Shown: positions 12,747 through 16,052 of the stretch, piece after piece
Numbering within the stretch: position 1 is the first letter of the stretch
Layout: every line of letters starts with the position of its first letter
Assembly (NCBI GenBank): GCA_020445045.1
Contig: JAGRHI010000018.1
Span: 5,606 to 21,657 of the forward strand
Length of the DNA stretch: 16,052 bases
Origin: Candidatus Competibacteraceae bacterium
GTDB taxonomy: Bacteria; Pseudomonadota; Gammaproteobacteria; Competibacterales; Competibacteraceae
Direction of reading: 5' to 3'
The notes under the pieces: model-generated
What the model was told of the DNA's origin: nothing
Database searches by the model: none
The model's input: only the letters and a program-made list of their open reading frames with translations
Translations under genes and position numbers: made by a program

Positions 12747-13967
12747 TCATTCGTCAAGGTCATAAACCTCGACCAGGGCGTTGCCGGTGGTATCGCTGAC
12801 GCCACGGACGATGGCGGTATAGGGGCCGGGGTTGAGGGTGGTGAGGATAGCCGACTCGTGGGGATCATTCGGCGCCTTGCCGGTGGTTTGGATTGCCGCT
12901 GCCTGGGTGTCTTGCCAATTGTTGTTGCTGGCGATGGGTGTCTGCCCGTTGTAGAGGGTTAGAGTAGGATCGGCCAATATGCCGGGAACGCCGGAAGCCG
13001 TCAGTGTCGGGCCAATGGCGCGGATCAAGATCTTTTTGGGATTGTCACCTCCGATGATAAAGCCGGCAATCATTACATTATCACCGGTTTCGATTTGGCC
13101 ACGAGTAGAGATATTGGATAGTCGATTATCAAGATTGTTGATTTCGTAAACCTCGATTAGGGCGTTGCCGGTGGTATCGCTGACGCCACGGACGATGGCG
13201 GTATAGGGGCCGGGGTTGAGGGTGGTGAGGATAGCCGACTCGTGGGGATCATTCGGCGCCTTGCCGGTGGTTTGGATTGCCGCTGCCTGGGTGTCTTGCC
13301 AATTGTTGTTGCTGGCGATGGGTGTCTGCCCGCTGTAGAGCGTTAGAGTGGGATCATAAAGTAGGTTAGGAACGTCGGCACTGGCCATGGAAGGACCGAT
13401 GGCACGAATCAAGATCTGTTTGGGACCATTGCCGTCAATGATGAAGCCGGCAATCATGACATTATCACCAGCGCCGACCCAATCGCGAGTGGAGAGGTTA
13501 ACTAGTCGGCTATTTTGTCTTGATGTTGTAGTGGGTTCGGTGGATGTAGTCACCACGGTCGTATTGACTTCATTGGAAAAGTCGCTCTCGTTTCCAGCAT
13601 TGTCAAATGCCTTGGCGGCGAAGTAATAAAGGCCTTCCGGCAGGTCAAGTATTGTGTAGGTAGTTGTAGTAATTAGATTCGGGGCAATGGGAATGATGGA
13701 TGTATAATTTTTACTTTGTTGGCCGTAATAGATGCGGTAGCCTGCTACCGGGCCAGAACTGGGATTCCAGGCCAATGTCACTTGGCCAGCTCTGGCGGGG
13801 GAAATGGAAAAAAATAACATAGCTACCAACCCAATGAGAAAAGGCGGTATTTCAATAGAGAAACCAATAAAGGGTATTTTGCATGGTTGATTTGCATGGC
13901 ATCCTGCCTCGCGATGATGGATTCCGAAAACCATTTCCAAATCTAACTTACGGGAGAAACTAGACAT
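12747..13967 (-). CDS. Secreted protein with FN3-like domain and two near-identical ~125-residue repeats
   Basis: A 406-residue predicted exported protein. A hydrophobic segment (about 41-55) ends in SPARA, a good signal-peptidase site after residue 60; the N-terminal part before it is unusually long, and Met12 is an alternative start, though the first ATG has GGGAGG 8 bases upstream. Residues 61-138 look like a fibronectin type III domain (VTLAWNPSSGPVAGYRIYYG ... YYFAAKAFDNAGNESDFSNEV). Residues 153-275 and 281-404 are two copies of a repeat starting RLxNxSTR, passing through GDNVMIAGFIIxG and IxIRAIGP, and ending TGNALxEVYxxxx. Such repeats occur in secreted proteins of several environmental lineages; their function is not known to me. 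There is no anchor or sorting signal at the C-terminus. The 5' half is visibly richer in A/T than neighbouring genes, a possible sign of transfer. Confidence 0.85.
   Translation of the reverse strand: MSSFSRKLDLEMVFGIHHREAGCHANQPCKIPFIGFSIEIPPFLIGLVAMLFFSISPARAGQVTLAWNPSSGPVAGYRIYYGQQSKNYTSIIPIAPNLITTTTYTILDLPEGLYYFAAKAFDNAGNESDFSNEVNTTVVTTSTEPTTTSRQNSRLVNLSTRDWVGAGDNVMIAGFIIDGNGPKQILIRAIGPSMASADVPNLLYDPTLTLYSGQTPIASNNNWQDTQAAAIQTTGKAPNDPHESAILTTLNPGPYTAIVRGVSDTTGNALIEVYEINNLDNRLSNISTRGQIETGDNVMIAGFIIGGDNPKKILIRAIGPTLTASGVPGILADPTLTLYNGQTPIASNNNWQDTQAAAIQTTGKAPNDPHESAILTTLNPGPYTAIVRGVSDTTGNALVEVYDLDE
12775..12948. repeat. 174-base exact direct repeat, copy 1 (inside the FN3/repeat gene)
   Basis: These 174 bases are identical to 13159-13332, exactly 384 bases (128 codons) away. 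The match covers the last half of each protein repeat, from the SGQTP/NGQTP region to near the EVY motif. Flanking parts of the two protein repeats differ at many bases. Confidence 0.9.
13159..13332. repeat. 174-base exact direct repeat, copy 2
   Basis: The second copy of the identical block, in the upstream protein repeat of the same gene. The offset of 384 bases keeps the reading frame, so loss or gain of one unit by recombination would leave the gene open. Confidence 0.9.
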
Positions 13968-13968
13968 T

Positions 13969-13981
13969 GGGAGGACCTCCC
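13969..13981 (-). promoter_or_regulatory. Palindrome containing the ribosome binding site of the repeat-protein gene
   Basis: On the minus strand GGGAGGTCCTCCC is a perfect inverted repeat and contains the GGGAGG ribosome site 8 bases before ATG 13967. With a 3-base loop it would form a 5-pair stem that hides the site. A/T-rich sequence just upstream (13982-13998) could hold the -10 region of its promoter. Confidence 0.45.
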
Positions 13982-14001
13982 ATATAATTTAATGATAAGA
14001 C

Positions 14002-14013
14002 ACTCGATCGAGT
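14002..14013. promoter_or_regulatory. 12-base perfect palindrome in the aapP / repeat-protein intergenic region
   Basis: ACTCGATCGAGT is fully palindromic. It overlaps one copy of a 9-base direct repeat, AAGACACTC, found at 13997-14005 and 14016-14024, 19 bases apart. It lies 35-46 bases upstream of the repeat-protein ATG, in promoter range, so it may be an operator. The binding protein is unknown. Confidence 0.35.
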
Positions 14014-14053
14014 AAAAGACACTCCAGTTTTATTGGACGTCGCCAAATGGAGT
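14014..14053 (-). terminator. Possible terminator of the aap operon
   Basis: Downstream of the aapP stop on the minus strand, ACTCCA (14053-14048) pairs with TGGAGT (14026-14021). A short T-run (14017-14014) follows three bases later. The stem is only six pairs with a large loop that may contain a further small stem, so support is moderate to weak. Confidence 0.35.
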
Positions 14054-14065
14054 AAGGTGTGATGG

Positions 14066-14833
14066 CTAGTTATGCAGGATCTGGCTCAAGAATAATTTGG
14101 TCCGGTCCGATTGCGGATGGGTGAAGAACTCCTCTGGTTCGTTTTCCTCGATGATCTCGCCGCCGTCCATGAAAATCACCCGATGGGCAACGGTCTTGGC
14201 GAAGCCCATTTCGTGGGTGACGCAAATCATGGTCATGCCGTCCTCGGCCAGCGTCACCATGGTTTCGAGCACCTCCTTGATCATCTCCGGGTCCAGCGCC
14301 GAGGTCGGTTCGTCGAACAGCATGATCTTGGGGTTCATGCACAGGCTGCGGGCGATGGCGACCCGCTGCTGTTGGCCGCCGGACAACTGCCCCGGGTATT
14401 TGCCGGCCTGCTCGGGGATCTTGACCCGCTCCAGATACCGCATGGCGATGTCCTCCGCTTGCCGACGTGGCAACTTGCGCACCCAAATCGGTGCCAGTGT
14501 GCAGTTTTCCAGTACGGTCAGATGCGGGAACAGGTTGAAATGCTGGAACACCATGCCCACCTCGCGGCGGATCTGCTCGATCTGTTTCACGTCGTTGCTG
14601 AGTTCCTGACCGTCGACCACGATCCGGCCGCGCTGGAATTCCTCCAGTCGGTTGATACAGCGGATGGCGGTGGACTTGCCCGAGCCGGACGGGCCGCAGA
14701 CCACGATGCGTTCGCCTTTGCGGACGGTCAGGTTGATGTCCTTCAGGACATGGAAAGTGCCGTACCATTTATGCACTTTTTCCATGCGGATCATCTCTTG
14801 CTCGGACAGCGGCGCGGGAGAGGGTTCGTTCAT
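14066..14833 (-). CDS. aapP: AapP, ATP-binding protein of the general L-amino acid ABC transporter
   Basis: The 255-residue cytoplasmic ATPase of a polar amino-acid importer. Walker A GPSGSGKST (47-55), signature LSGGQ (150-154), Walker B IMLFDE (170-175), and the switch histidine 207 (VTHEMG) are all intact. The gene begins at ATG 14833 with AGGAAA eight bases upstream. The same frame stays open far upstream to 15574, but that stretch is the shadow of aapM and has no family content. It follows aapM by 11 bases and is the last gene of the aapJ-Q-M-P order, with aapJ outside the window. The assignment to AapP rather than GlnQ rests on this context. Confidence 0.93.
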   Translation of the reverse strand: MNEPSPAPLSEQEMIRMEKVHKWYGTFHVLKDINLTVRKGERIVVCGPSGSGKSTAIRCINRLEEFQRGRIVVDGQELSNDVKQIEQIRREVGMVFQHFNLFPHLTVLENCTLAPIWVRKLPRRQAEDIAMRYLERVKIPEQAGKYPGQLSGGQQQRVAIARSLCMNPKIMLFDEPTSALDPEMIKEVLETMVTLAEDGMTMICVTHEMGFAKTVAHRVIFMDGGEIIEENEPEEFFTHPQSDRTKLFLSQILHN

Positions 14834-14844
14834 CGGGCGGTTTC

Positions 14845-15951
14845 CTAACGCTTGTGGCCGGTGTACAGGCGTTTTTCCAGGTTCTGGCTGTAGCGCGACA
14901 TGCTGAAGCAGAATAGCCAGTAGACGGCGGCGGCGAAGGCGTAGCCCTCGGTGGAGAAACCCAGCCAAGCCGGGTTGGTGGTGGCATTGTGGACGATGTT
15001 CATCAGATCGAACAGACCGATGATCAGCACCAGCGAAGTATCCTTGAACAAGGCGATGAAGGTATTGACGATGCCGGGGATGACCAGTTTCAGGGCTTGC
15101 GGCAGCACGATCAGCGCCATGGTTTTCCAGTAGCCCAGGCCCAGCGCCGCCGCCGCCTCGAACTGGCCCTTGGGGATGGCTTGCAGGCCGCCGCGCACCA
15201 CCTCCGCCATATAAGCTGACTGAAATAGAGTGATGCCGATCAGCGCTCGTAGCAGTTTGTCGAAGTTGACCCCCGCCGGCAGGAACAGCGGCAGCATGAC
15301 CGAAGACATGAACAACACGGTAATCAGCGGTACGCCGCGCCAAAGCTCGATAAAGGTCGTGCACAAGGTCCGGATGGCCGGCATTTGCGAGCGCCGGCCC
15401 AGGGCGAGCAATATTCCGAGCGGCAGGGCGGCGGTCATGCCGACTCCGGCGATGACCAGGGTGAGCAGCAACCCACCCCAGCGGCTGGTGTCCACCACCG
15501 GTAAGCCGAACAGACCGCCCTTGAATAGCACGAAGGCGACGAGCGGATAGACCACCAGCAACCCCAGTCCCCACCGCGCCTTGAGCTTGTTGGGTACGGC
15601 GTGCGCGAACAGCGGCGCCGCGCCGAGGATCAGCAACAGCAGGGCGGTATTGACTCGCCAGCGCTGCGTTTCCGGGTAAAAGCCATACATGAATTGCTCG
15701 AAGTGAACCCGGATGAACACCCAGCAGGCGCCGCTGTTCGCTTGGCAGGCTTCACGGCTGTCGCCGCTCCAGGTGGCATCCAGCAAGGCCCAGCGTAGCA
15801 GGGGCGGGACCGCGAGGTAGAGCAGGTACGAGGCCAGTAGGGTCAGCGCGATGTTGAACGGCGAGGAGAACAGATTGCGGCGTAACCAGCCGAACACGCC
15901 GATGGTGCTGGCCGGTGGCGGATCGGAGCGAGGGATGCGGGTTTCAGCCAT
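14845..15951 (-). CDS. aapM: AapM, permease of the general L-amino acid ABC transporter
   Basis: A 368-residue inner-membrane permease, long for the His/Glu/Gln family because of the N-terminal extension typical of AapM. An early membrane span (about 34-56) is followed by a probable periplasmic segment with two cysteines (69 and 76, in EACQANSGACW) and GFYPETQRWR (90-99), both common in AapM. Several further spans follow, and the EAA loop that contacts the ATPase is at 265-287 (EAAAALG ... LPQAL). It starts three bases after the aapQ stop, with GGTGGAG upstream inside the aapQ end, and is followed by aapP. It probably pairs with AapQ in the membrane. Confidence 0.94.
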   Translation of the reverse strand: MAETRIPRSDPPPASTIGVFGWLRRNLFSSPFNIALTLLASYLLYLAVPPLLRWALLDATWSGDSREACQANSGACWVFIRVHFEQFMYGFYPETQRWRVNTALLLLILGAAPLFAHAVPNKLKARWGLGLLVVYPLVAFVLFKGGLFGLPVVDTSRWGGLLLTLVIAGVGMTAALPLGILLALGRRSQMPAIRTLCTTFIELWRGVPLITVLFMSSVMLPLFLPAGVNFDKLLRALIGITLFQSAYMAEVVRGGLQAIPKGQFEAAAALGLGYWKTMALIVLPQALKLVIPGIVNTFIALFKDTSLVLIIGLFDLMNIVHNATTNPAWLGFSTEGYAFAAAVYWLFCFSMSRYSQNLEKRLYTGHKR

Positions 15952-15954
15952 CGT

Positions 15955-16052
15955 TCAACGCTCCACCAGGGCGGCCCGCCGGTTGTACCAGTTCATCAGC
16001 AGCGAAATCAGCAGACTGATGGTCAGGTAGACCGCCATGGTGATGGCAATGC
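15955..16052 (-). CDS. aapQ: AapQ, permease of the general L-amino acid ABC transporter (partial, only the C-terminus)
   Basis: The last 31 or so codons of a gene running off the right edge. They read AITMAVYLTISLLISLLMN followed by WYNRRAALVER and a TGA at 15955-15957, the usual end of an AapQ-type permease: a last membrane span and a basic cytoplasmic tail. Position directly upstream of aapM agrees. The rest of the protein, and the aapJ binding-protein gene expected before it, are outside the window. Confidence 0.85.
   Translation of the reverse strand, partial: IAITMAVYLTISLLISLLMNWYNRRAALVER

Noticed and set aside
12775..13332. CRISPR-like or mobile repeat structure
   Set aside because: There are only two long copies, in frame within one gene and matching a protein repeat, with no short regular spacers, transposase or terminal inverted repeats.
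14834..15574. N-terminal extension of the aapP frame to 502 residues
   Set aside because: The extra part is an out-of-frame reading of aapM; the true start at 14833 has a ribosome site and family N-terminus.

Overview
The window is a GC-rich piece of a bacterial chromosome, most likely from a gammaproteobacterium. The evidence is the gene order (nitrate transporter plus a PP2C/kinase fusion beside nirB-nirD-nitrate reductase, as in Pseudomonas), the aapQ-aapM-aapP order and the sigma-54 promoter style. A more exact placement is not possible from the sequence alone; environmental lineages such as Competibacteraceae would fit, but that is a guess. There are no tRNA or rRNA genes, no CRISPR array and no transposase. 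Both window edges cut through genes: cobT on the left and aapQ on the right.

Layout. 1-1251 (minus): the end of a cobalamin nucleotide-loop operon, cobU followed by cobT with a 4-base ATGA overlap. 1252-1447: a spacer rich in inverted repeats. 1448-4647 (minus): a two-gene operon of a NarK/NasA/NrtP-type nitrate transporter and, 8 bases later, a PP2C phosphatase/Ser-Thr kinase/membrane-anchor fusion. 4648-4991: a 344-base divergent control region with a good -24/-12 (sigma-54) promoter facing each way, several palindromes and an A/T-rich IHF-like tract. 4992-10562 (plus): nirB, nirD and the assimilatory nitrate reductase. 10602-12700 (plus): a NamZ-type (DUF1343) protein and an alpha/beta-hydrolase esterase. 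12747-13967 (minus): a secreted protein with an FN3-like domain and two nearly identical repeats. 14066-16052 (minus): aapQ (partial), aapM and aapP of a general L-amino acid ABC transporter.

How the genes work together. The core is a complete nitrate assimilation module. The transporter brings in nitrate, the molybdenum enzyme (nasC) reduces it to nitrite, and NirBD reduces nitrite to ammonium with NADH. No separate NADH-oxidising subunit for the nitrate reductase is present. The arrangement matches the Paracoccus nasB-nasG-nasC logic, in which the nitrite reductase flavoprotein and the Rieske protein also feed electrons to the nitrate reductase. The paired sigma-54 promoters point to nitrogen (NtrC-type) control of both arms. 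The PP2C/kinase fusion in the transporter operon suggests an additional post-translational control layer that I cannot assign to a known pathway. The amino-acid importer at the right edge also concerns nitrogen, but nothing in the sequence links its control to the nitrate genes. Nothing here is clearly a new defence or mobile system; the kinase/phosphatase fusion is the least understood component.
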